This document shows positions 43,616 through 54,918 of a DNA stretch of 64,000 nt, piece after piece. A model generated the notes under the pieces. The model was not told where the DNA came from. It did no database searches and saw nothing but the letters and a program-made list of their open reading frames with translations. Both the position numbers and the translations under genes were made by a program. The DNA lies in NCBI GenBank assembly GCA_000827265.1, contig KN834789.1, forward strand, positions 186,001-250,000, read 5' to 3'. Origin of the DNA: Collybiopsis luxurians FD-317 M1. Its lineage: Eukaryota; Basidiomycota; Agaricomycetes; Agaricales; Omphalotaceae. Position 1 is the first letter of the stretch. Each line of letters opens with the position of its first letter.

Positions 43616-45888
43616 CTACCAAGGTACGCTATCAACTTGCAACGCCGCATTAGCATATGCGGTATGATTCGCAATATTGACACGCCCGACCAGAACGCTG
43701 TCAGGTTCACTCAATAGTGATGCAGGGAGGTTCAATCTCTGTGCAATCAACGAAGAATTAGATGAACAAAACACCAAGAGGTCGATGCCGGCCATGAACA
43801 CAAACTGCAACAATACGTCAGTTTCACCATACCACAAGTGAGGTCTAGACATACCAGTTCATTATTGCCCAATCTTTCGCGGAACTTTTCAAAATCTCGA
43901 GTCTCAGACTCGAGAGCGTTCGGAGCAGTAATGACTTTTGCAGACCCCCCGCCAGTGCGCAAGGTGTCCAGCATTGCAAGAGCAGCTTCATTGGAATAAA
44001 ATTTGCCTGGTGGGCCCCTTGATACATTTCGAACAGCTTTTTCAAGAATAGGAGCATCGGTCGATGAGACGGCAGTCAGAACAACCGGAAGCTTGCTCGA
44101 AACGTCAAGAATTATTGTGAAAGGTGAGATCTGGGCTCTACATGGATGTTCAACAGTGAACAAAAGAATGAGGTGCGAAGTAATAAGTATCTTACTCGTC
44201 AGAATTTGTACCAGTGGTGGTTGTGACACCCGGAGACGAGCGAGAATCAGACGCGAGACCTCTGTGCATGGATAAATTAGAAGAATCGCCAGCAGATAGC
44301 AGATACTTACAGGGGACCAAATATCGTAGGTCGTTTCCAAGCAGATGGCACAAGCGCTGCCGGAGACCAAGCTGAGGGAAAAAGGCTTTCTTTCGCTAGA
44401 GACAAGCTGTGAATAGAGAATGAGTAACGAGAGTACTAGTAATCAAAAAAAATTGGTGCTACCTTCGCTGGATTAAGGAGCTTGACCCATCGACGGCAGG
44501 AGCAGTAGTAGGTTCGGGTTCCGGAGTAGGCTCATGAACGTTTTCACCTTCCTCAAAATTTTCCAAATCTTCACCATTATCCCCTCCTCGAGAAGCGAGT
44601 TGAAGCAGTTCACTGGCGGTAGGAGGTTCTGCAGGTGGCGAAGGTGGAAAAAGTGGCGAGTCATCTACAGCCATGGGAACATCCTCCGTACTCTCTGCTA
44701 CCTTTTCTTCACGCTTTGCTTCCGATGATACAAACTTCACTTTCACAGTTTTGGGCTGCCCCTTTTCAAAAGTTAATAGCGAAGTAGTGTTTTTTCCAGA
44801 CTTGCGCAATCCCTCAGACGAACGACCGGGTCCAGGCTTTCGCCTTTTAATATTGGAGGTAGAAGATTCAGAGGGCTCGACCTCTTTACCCTTGCCCGAT
44901 AGTCGAGTTTTATTGCCAACTGCACCTTCCAAAACGCCATTTTGAAACGAGTCATCCATACGAGTGCGGGGACGTTCTCTATTTGCAGTGTTAGGCGCGT
45001 CTGCAGGGTCGCGTACCGCTGAGCTTTTTCCGACATTGCCGGTCGAACGCCGGGAAGATCGTGGAGGGTCTTTGGAGGCTACAGGAGGTTCGATAATCTG
45101 TATTTCGTCGTCGTCTTCATCTTCAGAAGGAGGAACTACAGACGGTTCCTTCCGAGGCTTTCTAGCTGAAAGACGGGTAGGAGGGGCGGCGGTAGTCACG
45201 GGTTTAGTAGATTTTCGGGTGCTGGTGGACGGTGTTTCGGGGCGAGAATTGGCAGATATACGCACTCGCTTAGATGAAGGTTGTTCGGGTGAAGCTGGGG
45301 AATCTGGAGTAGAATTACGAGTTCGTTTGTTCCTGTGTTTTGATGTTTGTGTCTGATTTGAGCTGCTAGCAACGGGGAAAGACTCTGTGATTGTGGCTTG
45401 AGACTTTTTCTTCTTTAATGGGGGCCCAACTTGAACGGCGAATGAATGGAGTTTATTCACAAGCTAGTCTGTAAACGCACCTGGAAAGAACTGTTCTCCA
45501 GTCTTGAATAAACTCAGGTCATCAACATTCCGGCCACCCAGCAACCTCGAAGCTCTCGCCCAGAAGCTGTCCACAAAGTGCTTTGAACCTTCAAAATGTT
45601 TCACGGGTTCCCAGGTATCATCCTCTTCGGTGTACCCCTTCCACTACAAAAGATCGTAAGTCAAAGTGATGGTTTGGAATATGGATACGCACTCTGACGC
45701 GGTATTCCTAAACAAAGGACAGCTATGAGACCAAATAAAGGTTGAGACTAGAAATGACTTACCCAAGCTTTAACTTTGCCTTTTTTGACGCGAGCAGCAA
45801 CAACAGATTCTGGGGGCGGTCAAGCTATGGACTCAAAGGATATGGACGTGGACTTACCAACGATATATTCCTCCTCCGAATCGCTCAT
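43616..45888 (-). CDS. Chromodomain protein
   Basis: Nine reverse exons (45858-45888, 45763-45809, 45693-45707, 45481-45643, 44463-45429, 44311-44406, 44196-44261, 43855-44137, 43616-43804) join in phase to 618 residues. The N-terminus is a chromodomain: EEEYIVESVVAARVKKGKVK, then EYRVRWKGYTEEDDTWEP and FVDSFWARA. The aromatic cage residues Tyr (EYIVE), Trp (RWKGY) and Trp (DDTWEP) are present, so methyl-lysine binding is plausible. The third exon is only 15 bases and encodes EYRVR. A 330-residue disordered, basic and acidic linker follows (RKPRKEPSVVPPSEDEDDDE). The C-terminal 200 residues are ordered (FTIILDVSSKLPVVLTAVSS, FVFMAGIDLLVFCSSNSSLI, LLSEPDSVLVGRVNI) and are not a chromoshadow domain I recognise. 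It is not a canonical HP1; a heterochromatin or histone-mark reader role is inferred. Confidence 0.85.
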
Positions 45889-46146
45889 GATGGCAGTTGG
45901 TGGTAAGCGTTTATTGCCTTTTTTGGGTTGGGCGTCTCTGAATTTTCGGGGTCACACAGAACGCCGCGCATGTATTTCAGTCTACTGAATTATTTATACA
46001 GCTTTCGTTTCATAAAGAACAAACGGGAAGGCGATGATAGTCAATCGAGATCACCCTGGATCAACCTTGGCGCTGATTTAAGGTCGGCAGTGTTCTTGCA
46101 TAAAAAGACCGTGACTTTCATTGTCTCTCTCAAATTTTATTCTACC

Positions 46147-46715
46147 ATGATTACCGAGTCCCCACCCCAGTACGCTCCCCAAAACTCATACCCTCCTCCT
46201 GCCGACAAATCCCAAACCAATTTCCAAACCCATTTGCAACCGCCCATGCAAGCTCCACCGATGCAACCTCCCCCAATGGTCATGAACCCGTCTGGCCAGC
46301 CCCAAATACACCCTGGAATGCCACCACAAAATATGAGTGCCTCTCAAATAGGGCAACAGTATCAAGCACAATGCAAGTCAACTCTTGACATAGCCCTCGT
46401 TCTCTTTTCTGATCATCTTTCAATCAGTGTTCGCCCAATGCGCCCAAGGAATTCATGACCCAAAAACAAAATTTGGTACGTGGTTCTGCCGCCTAATCAA
46501 GTCCGAGACAGTGTTACTGACGACGTCGCCCACTCTCCTTAGGCATGTGCGGTATCATTACTGCAATTATGTGCTTCCCTTGCGGTCTCATCTGCTTGTT
46601 GTACGTCGCTCTTGTTACCCTTTCCATGTTTCACTCGCTCAGCTGCGTACCCTTTTGCAGCACGGATTCGGAACAGCGCTGCAACCGATGTGGCGTTTTG
46701 TTGGAAAAGAAATAA
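46147..46715 (+). CDS. Small Pro-rich, Cys-rich LITAF/BRI3-like membrane protein
   Basis: Four exons (46147-46372, 46428-46475, 46543-46600, 46661-46715) give 128 residues. The N-terminal 70 residues are Pro/Gln/Met-rich (QPPMQAPPMQPPPMVM). The C-terminal part, CAQGIHDPKTKFGMCGIITA then IMCFPCGLICLFTDSEQRC and CGVLLEKK, is a hydrophobic hairpin flanked by Cys pairs, as in LITAF/BRI3-type zinc-binding monotopic membrane domains. The first intron has a GC donor with perfect consensus (AAT/GCAAGT): the nearest GT would break the frame. Probable endosomal or lysosomal membrane protein, by analogy only. Head-to-head with the chromodomain gene, 258 bases between starts. Confidence 0.75.
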
Positions 46716-47271
46716 TCTCACTCGATGACCTTCTTGACTTGCTTCCCACTCTTTTCGTGATTGAAGAAAACCTGTTACTCCCGCTCCTTTCACGCTAATA
46801 GCATACCTTGTAACTTATTTAAAACAGTGTACCTCTTCCTATAACTTGACTACTCTGCCCTGTCTTCCTTGCTTCAGTAGAAAACCCTGTGGTGCTTACC
46901 TTGTCGCTTCAAATTGTACTCAACCTTTTGAAGCGCCAAAGATCTGCTGCTGATTTTGGAATCATATGGACAGCTTTGACTTTGCTGAAGATAAGTCTGT
47001 CTGTGCTTGATCTTGTCCATGTTGAAATTTGGTTCATGTCTGCACGTAACACTGCTGACAGCGAACCTCTGTACTTGCTACGGCGTCTTACACCATAGCT
47101 ATCACTGCCATAATTCGCTGCTCAGCGACCGGGATGCGCAATGTCAAACTAGATACATTGAATTACAATATCAGTACGTAGCAACTGTAGATACAAGCTA
47201 GATACACCAAACAACACCACGAGCAACTAAATGATACAAATAACGTTTCGACTTGCAGAAATTCACGACTG
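46716..47271. other. Convergent intergenic region, about 560 bases
   Basis: Between the small Cys-rich membrane protein and the reverse checkpoint mediator gene. Contains 3' UTRs. Short frames at 46889-47201 lack coding features. Confidence 0.45.
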
Positions 47272-50200
47272 TTAATACACCGGAAGCATCTCCCCGCGAA
47301 TCAAACTTTGTTTTACCCAATCCCAAGATACATACGTCGTTCGGCCTTTCGGAGTACAGGTCGTCGACGAGGCTTTGATCTGTTTAAACACCACATAGTC
47401 AAAATGCTCCTTCTTGGGAGCATCATTCAAATTAGCCACAGCAGTAACTTGGGATGCACCCATCGCTAGGATGACGAGCGCCTCCCCGGATGCGACCTTG
47501 GCTCTGGAAATTTTTCTGACGTTGACACGCGTACTGTCACATTTTTCTCTCTAATCTTTTGAATCAGTGGACGGCAGAACTCCGATGAAGAGGTGTTTTA
47601 CCTCTGGAATGTAGTTCTCACCCACACACAGGATAGACTGCCCTTCAAACAATTTGGAGGCAGTCGGATTATCCATGATGTTCGCAAGGTGTTCCGGCTT
47701 CGAACCCCATTGCAAGTTGATTGACTGCGACAGTCGGATGTCCCCGAATAAAGGTGAATTGTACGTTCCTCGAGGAAGAAGAAACGGATTCCAGTCTTCA
47801 CCCTTGCGCTTGAAACGTGCCTGAGCCTCACATTTCCTTGAAGTAGCAGGTAAACATACCTTGGCGAAGCCATCCAGCAGATAATGAGAAGACAGACATG
47901 GAACGCCCAGAGCTAGCCCGATGAGATACTTGGGTTTCGTGCTTTCGGCATCTGCAACCACAAAGACGCGGCGGACACTGTTGGGCTTATTCAAATCTTC
48001 GAACCATCGAACGTCCTTCTTGTTGATCGTCCAGCTCGTTGAGGTGTACGAACCCTGGGCCGTTAGACAATCAGTCCAATCCTCGATCAGGCTCGCGCCG
48101 TTCTCTGCCAACACAGTGCAAATCTCATTATGCAATTCGCTGTGTTCGGTGGCATCCTTGATGGTGACGATGATCCCACAGCCACTGAAGAAGCTATCGG
48201 CATTTTCCGGGAGTTCGTATTGCGCAGTCGATCCTTCGATCTCCTCCAACAGATCACTGTTCAGCATCCTGTCGCGCCACTGAGTTTCGACGCTGTCAGC
48301 TGGAATGCAGAAGGCATAACACGCCAGGTCAGAGACACGTCCGCCAACGGCGACGGACACAATCTTTTCCTGCCCTTCTCCCTTCAGTTCGACAACTTTC
48401 CCCATCTTCCTTGTTTTGATTACCTTTACTTCGTCCCCCAACCTCAGGTCCAGGATGCGCAAGCTTCCGATCCTGGCTTTCAGCTTTGAGCCATCGTCGA
48501 ACGCAACTTCGTAGGTGTCTGGAGCTATGAATGCAGCAATCGAGCCACAGTACCAGTGACCGTCGGTCCAAAGTGCGAGAACACGGGCCGGGTTCTTGAC
48601 CTTGACGGGAGCAGGTTGCAAAGACGGTGTACGTTTACTGGAGGAGGGCTCCTCCTTGAATAACTTACGAGGAACAGAAGAAGCATTGCGCTTGCGTTTA
48701 CGGCTGGATCCTCCGGTCGTAGCAGGGGCGGGAGTCATATACTCTTCGTCGTCTGGTTTGCTGGAACTGTCTTCTCCCTTTACTTTAGCCGCCTCCTCGT
48801 CGCTGAAATCACTCTCCGCCATATCATACCGATTCCTTGTCGACCGCGTGCTCTTCCTGAGGATGGAGGCATTGGATGATGCGGGTGTCTGAAGGGTGTT
48901 CGCTCTCGCCTTGCCTTTAGCTTTGACCTTGGGCCCTCTTCCTGTCTTTTTCGCAAAAGAGTCTGCCTCGTCCGAAACTTGGGATGGGATGTACGTGACG
49001 TCAGACACGGGAGTAAGCATTCGCGTTGAAGCTTCAGTCACTGATTCGAAATCATCTTCATCTACAGCCACTTGACGTTTGTCATCTACATTTTCTGAGC
49101 GCTATGGCAGGTATGTTAGACCACGACAAATTGAATCAGCCGGATGAGTAGACTGACTTTGGACAATGGCGGAGGCATCGGCGCCGCGGACCCAGCCTTT
49201 CGACTGGTCACTCTGGACACTATGGATGCGAGTGGTCTGTCGTCCTCGTCGTCATCGGAGTCAACATCAATCGCATCAGGCTGTCGTTTCAAAGAATCAC
49301 TTTCAGCCTGCATCTGCGGGGAGGCTGGGGCGACCGATGTTGAGTGCCGTGGAGAAGGTGCAGGAGGTTCGGAGTCTGGTACGATGTCTGAACTGCGAGC
49401 AGAAGACGGATTAGGGTTCAAGACATTGAAACTTGCAAGTCCGGACGAGGGAGCCTCAGGAAGAGACGGATCATTGGATACCGACAGAGAATTATTCGCG
49501 TGCGCCACGATGCTGGAACCATCAAGCTGGGATTCGATCTGGGTGGCAATCTGGGTTTCCATTCCCTCATCCTCAGGACGGGGTGCAAACCCGGCCGGAT
49601 ATTGAATGGAAATAGCCTCGTTGTCTTCCTCTGCAATTTCTCCAGGCTCATGAGTGAGCTGTGTTGCGACCTCTTGCTGAGACCCTCCAATAAGCTGCGT
49701 CGCAACTTCTTGATCGGAAAATGAAGGGTCTGGAGTCCCAGCAGGATATTGGTGGTCGTGAGCACGAGTTGCGGGAGTAGACGAACCGGGAAAGTCGTCG
49801 TCATAATAATCGTCGCGTCGAAAAGCTTCGGCGCCTGCCCCAATCTTGGCTGGTTCCAGATACTTTTCGCGTAGGTGCTTGGGGACCTGAATACCAGTGT
49901 ATCGGCGCCACTCACGATCGTCAACAGCATCGACGTCGTCGAGACCTATAGGCTGTGTGCTCTGAGTGGCTTGAGTTTGGGTTTGAGTGCCATCAAACGA
50001 TGAACTATTCGACATGCTGATTGAGTGGTCTAACTCATACTGAGATACGATCTGTGCTTGTACTTCATCTACTCCGTCTTGAGAACTTCGCATTTCACCC
50101 TGTGAATCCTGAGACTGCGATTCTTCGACCTGCCGTTTGGTGGGCGAACAACTCGTGGGTCTTGTTTTCCATCTGTTGACGATATCCGTGTTAGTACCGT

Positions 50201-50971
50201 AAGTATCGTCCAGCATTTCCGGTTGAGACGCCTCTGGGAACGGCTGGGCGGATCGAGAGGGAAGAGTGTCGGGTGAGGAGACGGGCTCTGGCGCAGTGTT
50301 GCCGGGAGATGAGACAGAATCAGAGAATCCTTGAAAAGAACCAGACGTTGGATTAGGATTGGAACGTGAGTTGAAAGTGGCAGATTGAAAGACAGGAATG
50401 GGAGAAGTGCGTGATGAAGCTCGGCTTTTGTCCATACTCTGTGAAAGGGGAATAAGAAAGAAAGAACGAGAAAAACAGAAATAAGCATACATACCTTTAT
50501 TGGCCTGGAAAGGGCATTCTCATTTGATGGACAAAGGGCACTCGCTTGACGCGTTGACGAATCAGCCGAGGAATAGTTTTCCTTTTGTGAGCCATTGTCC
50601 TCATCGTTGACATAGGGCTGCAATTGGCTCACGGGTTGGCCTTGTCCCAGACCAAGCCTGGTATATTGTCGAGGCTTTATATCGTGCTCTGATTGAGGGG
50701 AATCTGATGAATGGGGATTTGGGGAGCCTCGGTCAGTAAGTTCCGGTCTTCGACTGGCTACCAAATTTTCTAGCTCTTTGGATTCTTGAGAATCTTCCGA
50801 GTCACTGAGGAGACGAGTGAGGGTGCACGGTGACTGCAAGAGCGAGTTACACACATGATAGAGGTCATTGAATTCAGGTTTCAGCGGGGGATCGAACAAG
50901 CAAAAAATGAGAAGATTATCGTGGAGAGTGGATGACTGCGAAGCTGGAAATATTTTGGGAATTTTTGACAC
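47272..50971 (-). CDS. DNA-damage checkpoint mediator, Crb2/Rad9/53BP1-like
   Basis: Adaptor that links damaged chromatin and ATR/ATM-type kinases to the checkpoint effector kinase. In reverse order the product has a long disordered N-terminal half rich in Ser-Gln/Thr-Gln sites (for example EVATQL twice, METQIATQIESQ and TQTQTQATQSTQ), expected phosphorylation targets. Next comes a Tudor-like module (RVLALWTDGHWYCGSIAAF, YEVAFDDGSKLKARIGSLR, LRLGDEVKV), as in Crb2 and 53BP1. Last are two BRCT-like repeats (FSGCGIIVTIKDATEHSELH, DWTDCLTAQGSYTSTSW, LIGLALGVPCLSSHYLLDG, then SILCVGENYIPE and KISRAKVASGEALVILAMGA, YVSWDWVKQSLIRGEMLPVY). The Trp of the last BRCT is present. Introns are few and short. 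The true start is not resolved: the frame opens near 50971 without an ATG, so one more 5' exon is likely. Gene name depends on nomenclature, so none is given. Confidence 0.88.
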
Positions 50972-51140
50972 GTCCCAAGGGGAGGGAAACGCGGGCAGGG
51001 TGACGGTGGCGGATAACAGAAAGGATAGGTGGGTGAATCATTACTTAATTATTATGTAGCACGTGTCAAATAGGGAGTTCGCTAATCTTGAATTCATACT
51101 CTGACTCTGCCCGCGCTGGCCGCTGTGCACTGGATTGAAA

Positions 51141-52868
51141 ATGTATTCACGCTTCAACGGCACCCATTCAATCTTCAATACACACTTCAACCCCAAATTT
51201 CACCCAAGTACAGGAGAAGAACTGGTCACCGAAAAACCCACTCAAATTCCAGTTCCTATTCCTGAAACTGGCGTCTCTTCAACTCTTTCTCCTCCCAAAA
51301 TTTATCCTAGCTTTCGCACTACTTCTCAATCTGTTGCCAGCCCTGTCTCTCTCGTAATCCCTTCGTCTATATTACCTACCACCCTCAATCTCGTATCCTC
51401 GGCAGAATTACCCATTTCTCACTTTACCGTTGCACGCTCGTTCACTTCATCTTCTTCCGTTCATGCGTCTCCTTCACCTAGCACAACAGCCAAGACCTCG
51501 TCAACTTCGACTTCACATCAACTTCCAGTCGCCATCATTGCCCTTCTCGCAGTCGGTTCAGCGCTTTTCTTGCTAGGCATTTTTATTATCATCAAGGCTT
51601 GTACTCGTCCAACTCACCGTACTCGACCGAAGCCCTCTCTGCCTATTCTAGATGACACTTTCGCCGATGATAATTTGTATGGTCTTTCCATGAAAATGGA
51701 ATCGCCGATATTCGGTGGTCAAGAGCGTATGTCTTCCCAGAATGAGTATGGCGGGCCCTCATGGACTTGGACTAAGTATGGCGAGACGAAGACGCAGCAG
51801 GCCCTTCCGTCCTCTGACAAACCAAGGCCCAATCCTCGCGAGATTCCGCACACAATTCATCCTATTTCACCAGTTGATATGGTACGACCAAACGACTTTC
51901 TGTTTCCTCGCCCTCCACCCTCTCAAAGCGTCCCCACTACTCTCATTTCATCTTCATCTCGTATCGGAGCCCCAAATCTCTTGACTGCCACTGCCAGTAG
52001 ACTTTCGATCGCTCGGTCAGTATCTGTATACCCGGCGTCTCCCGTAGTGGATGGGAAGAATTACACCGCAGACGGGCATCCCGTTACGAGGCGCAGCTCC
52101 AAAACTACTCTGCGGAGAAGCCGCAGCGATATGACAGAAGCTATTGCATATGACACAGCAGATACAAAGTCCCCCCAATTTCTGGCTCATTTTCAGACGG
52201 AAGCACCTAGTGCCCCGGTTGGTCGAACTCGTATCAAATCGTCATACTATACACCTGGGTCTTATCCTCGTATGTCTTCCCTGCCTTCATCAACGTCCAC
52301 CAAATGCTCGAAAGCTAGGGCCGACGATATCGTCGATTTCAACGTGCCGGAAGTACCAACGATCCATCGTTCAGAATCACGCAAGGACAGGGATACCCGA
52401 GCGCTTACTTCTGCTCTAGGGCTAGCCTCTCCGATCATGGAAACGATACCTCTTTCTCCCGCACAGACTCTTTATCCCGATGATTCCTTATCTGTCATTG
52501 AAACAAAGAGCACTCCGACTCGGAAACACAGCAAGAAACCCGCAGCCACCGTGGCAATGAGCCCAGTGGATACGAGTACAGCCTTAGGAAGTTTGATGTT
52601 GATGGATTTTGGGACTACTGACCGATCTTTGTCAAGCCTTGCTGCGCGTTTTGGAGAGCCTATTGATTGTAGCTCCAACAAGAATACACATATACCTCAT
52701 CGTGACAGACCTCCCCGAGTACCATCTCCTCCTCCTTTACCGTCGTTGGCGCAGATGGGACTTGAACATGCCAATCCGGAAGCATACGCTGAGTATAGGA
52801 GTCCGACTTATAGTATTTTTGGACTTTATGGTGAAGATAGAAAGAGCAGAACGAGCATACACTGCTAG
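51141..52868 (+). CDS. Single-pass Ser/Thr-rich membrane protein
   Basis: Intronless, 575 residues from the first ATG (MYSRFNGTHSIFN). The first 130 residues are Ser/Thr/Pro-rich and would be extracellular and O-glycosylated (SSSVHASPSPSTTAKTSSTS). One strong membrane helix follows at about 135-157 (LPVAIIALLAVGSALFLLGI). After it comes a basic stop-transfer stretch (KACTRPTHRTRPKP), then 400 cytosolic residues that are disordered and rich in Ser/Pro/Arg. There is no cleavable signal peptide, so the helix probably acts as a reverse anchor. The layout resembles Mid2/Wsc-type cell-wall stress sensors, but no WSC domain or conserved cytosolic motif is seen. Divergent from the checkpoint mediator gene. 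Function unknown. Confidence 0.8.
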   Translation: MYSRFNGTHSIFNTHFNPKFHPSTGEELVTEKPTQIPVPIPETGVSSTLSPPKIYPSFRTTSQSVASPVSLVIPSSILPTTLNLVSSAELPISHFTVARSFTSSSSVHASPSPSTTAKTSSTSTSHQLPVAIIALLAVGSALFLLGIFIIIKACTRPTHRTRPKPSLPILDDTFADDNLYGLSMKMESPIFGGQERMSSQNEYGGPSWTWTKYGETKTQQALPSSDKPRPNPREIPHTIHPISPVDMVRPNDFLFPRPPPSQSVPTTLISSSSRIGAPNLLTATASRLSIARSVSVYPASPVVDGKNYTADGHPVTRRSSKTTLRRSRSDMTEAIAYDTADTKSPQFLAHFQTEAPSAPVGRTRIKSSYYTPGSYPRMSSLPSSTSTKCSKARADDIVDFNVPEVPTIHRSESRKDRDTRALTSALGLASPIMETIPLSPAQTLYPDDSLSVIETKSTPTRKHSKKPAATVAMSPVDTSTALGSLMLMDFGTTDRSLSSLAARFGEPIDCSSNKNTHIPHRDRPPRVPSPPPLPSLAQMGLEHANPEAYAEYRSPTYSIFGLYGEDRKSRTSIHC

Positions 52869-53095
52869 TTGTCACACTTTTTAGATTTGTATAATTGAAT
52901 GTAATCGCATCATGATTTGTATAAGGTTCCGACTTGATATAATTTTTGCCAAGGTTTTGGGGGTGACAGAAGGGATTAGCCGGGTGGGCGGTGAACGAAT
53001 TTACCTCCTTGACCTCCTTCTGCCTCTTGACCATATCGTCCATATCTCCCAGAACTTGTAGACCAAGCTCTTTCTTTCGTTCTTCTGGCACACAA

Positions 53096-54574
53096 ATGTC
53101 TAAATTTCCTAGTAATTCAACGGCCAACCCGTTCAAAATAGAGCCCAACGAAATTTACGATGAGGATCTTAGTATGACAACTGGAGCTCCCGCAGTACCT
53201 TCGGTCTTTGGCATCCCTCTCAAATACGTGTCGTGCGTACTGTCTAATCCAACTATATACTCCTTACTGACAGAAAACCTCTGCTAGTCTGGTAACGCTG
53301 GCCGTCCAGAACTCGATGCTAACACTTGTGATGAACTATTCAAGGGTTTCAATACCCTCTTCGAGAAAGTACAATGCTGCAACAGCAGTCCTCATGAACG
53401 AGATATTGAAAGGCTCAATCTCCCTACTCATCGCCCTTTATCGCGTTGAACCAAGCTCAGGGTCTCCTCTTCAGTCGAGGGTGTTCATGAGCAAGCTTAG
53501 GAAACTATCCAGAGACGTCTTCAGCAGTGATTGCTGGAAGCTGTCGATTCCCGCAGTTTTATATGGTGAGTTTGTTATATTTGTTTTCTTCAGAGAAAAA
53601 AAAACATCTTTCTCATCGTCCTCCAGTCTTCCAAAACAACCTGCAGTACGTCGCTGCATCCAACTTGCCCGCAGCAACGTTTCAAGTCAGTTACCAAATG
53701 AAAATCTTAACTACTGCGCTCTTTTCAGTGGTCATGCTGCGCAAAAAGTTGACGTCTTTGCAATGGGTGAGTGCCTTTTTCTCGTATCTCGTGATCGATT
53801 GTCTAATAGCATGTCGTTCAGGTTTCCTTGTTGGCTCTAGCAATCGGAGTGGGAGTTGTACAGATTCAGTCTGGCGTTGCGGCACATCATAACAATTCCC
53901 AGACCATGGACGCCGCAAAAGGCTTCTTAGCCGTTGTGGCCGCGTGCTTCACTTCTGGTTTAGCAGGCGTTTACTTTGAAATGGTGCTGAAAAACTCCCA
54001 AGCTGACCTCTGGGTCCGCAACGTCCAATTATCCCTCTTCTCCCTCTTACCGGCTGTGCTACACATTATCGCCACCGACTCTGCATCTGCCCACTTTGGT
54101 TCGTCTGGCTGGTTCAGTAGCCTGTTCGACAACTTTGGTGTCTGGGCGTGGATGACAGTGTTCGTACAAGTGTTTGGAGGTTTGGTAACTGCACTAGTTA
54201 TCAAGTACTCGGACAACATTCTGAAAGGATTCGCCACAAGTTTAAGCATCGTCATTTCCTTCCTTGCTTCCGTCGCACTCTTCGATTTCCGTATGACCTG
54301 GCCCTTCATCGTTGGGTCTGTTATTGTTCTCAATGCGACATGGCTCTACAATCATCATCCCCAACGGGTCCGGGTCGTAACTGGACGAGATCTGAGAGTG
54401 TGGACCGTCTCACTGCAAGAGAAATGGAGAGGGGAGAGCCCAGCGCGCCCAAGTCTTTGCCCTGCTCCTGTATACGAAGTCACCTCGTCTTCGATCTCAC
54501 GTACAGGATCTCTGATATCCTTATCGAACTCTTTATCTGCTTCGGATTTGGACAAAAAGCTCAATGGATTATAA
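53096..54574 (+). CDS. UDP-galactose/UDP-GlcNAc-type nucleotide-sugar transporter (SLC35A)
   Basis: Golgi antiporter that brings a UDP-sugar into the lumen in exchange for the nucleoside monophosphate. Exons 53096-53232, 53288-53565, 53627-53766 and 53822-54574 give 435 residues. About ten hydrophobic helices are present. Family signatures seen are [128 protein letters not shown] and the closing [12 protein letters not shown]. These are characteristic of SLC35A1-A3 and fungal Gms1. A 45-residue N-terminal extension and an 85-residue Ser-rich C-terminal tail are longer than in yeast homologues and may carry sorting signals. The exact sugar cannot be told by eye; UDP-galactose is the best guess. 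Confidence 0.92.
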
Positions 54575-54918
54575 ACTATTATTTTTAATTCCCCATTCCT
54601 TTGTCCGTGCGCATCGAACTTTCTTCGTATTTCCATCCTTGCGTATTTTTTATACCTGAGCAATTTCGGACCTTGATAATCTAGATTTGAATATTCTGTC
54701 GAGTAATGACCAACTTAATTCCTGAACTTCTTACTGTAAAAAGTTATGACTTCGTATGACCATTTATGTTCTGGATGCTGATAATCTTTGTTGGTCAAAA
54801 AAATGATACCTTCTCTCAAACTTGATCGGAAGAAAAGCAAAGCAAAAGTCCGATACCTAGACAGCTTAATATCTTACATTCTTGTAAATTAAATCAGAAT
54901 GGTGGATCTCGAATTCAT
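54575..54918. other. Convergent intergenic region, about 345 bases
   Basis: Between the transporter and the reverse transhydrogenase gene. AT-rich 3' UTR sequence. Nothing else is seen. Confidence 0.45.
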
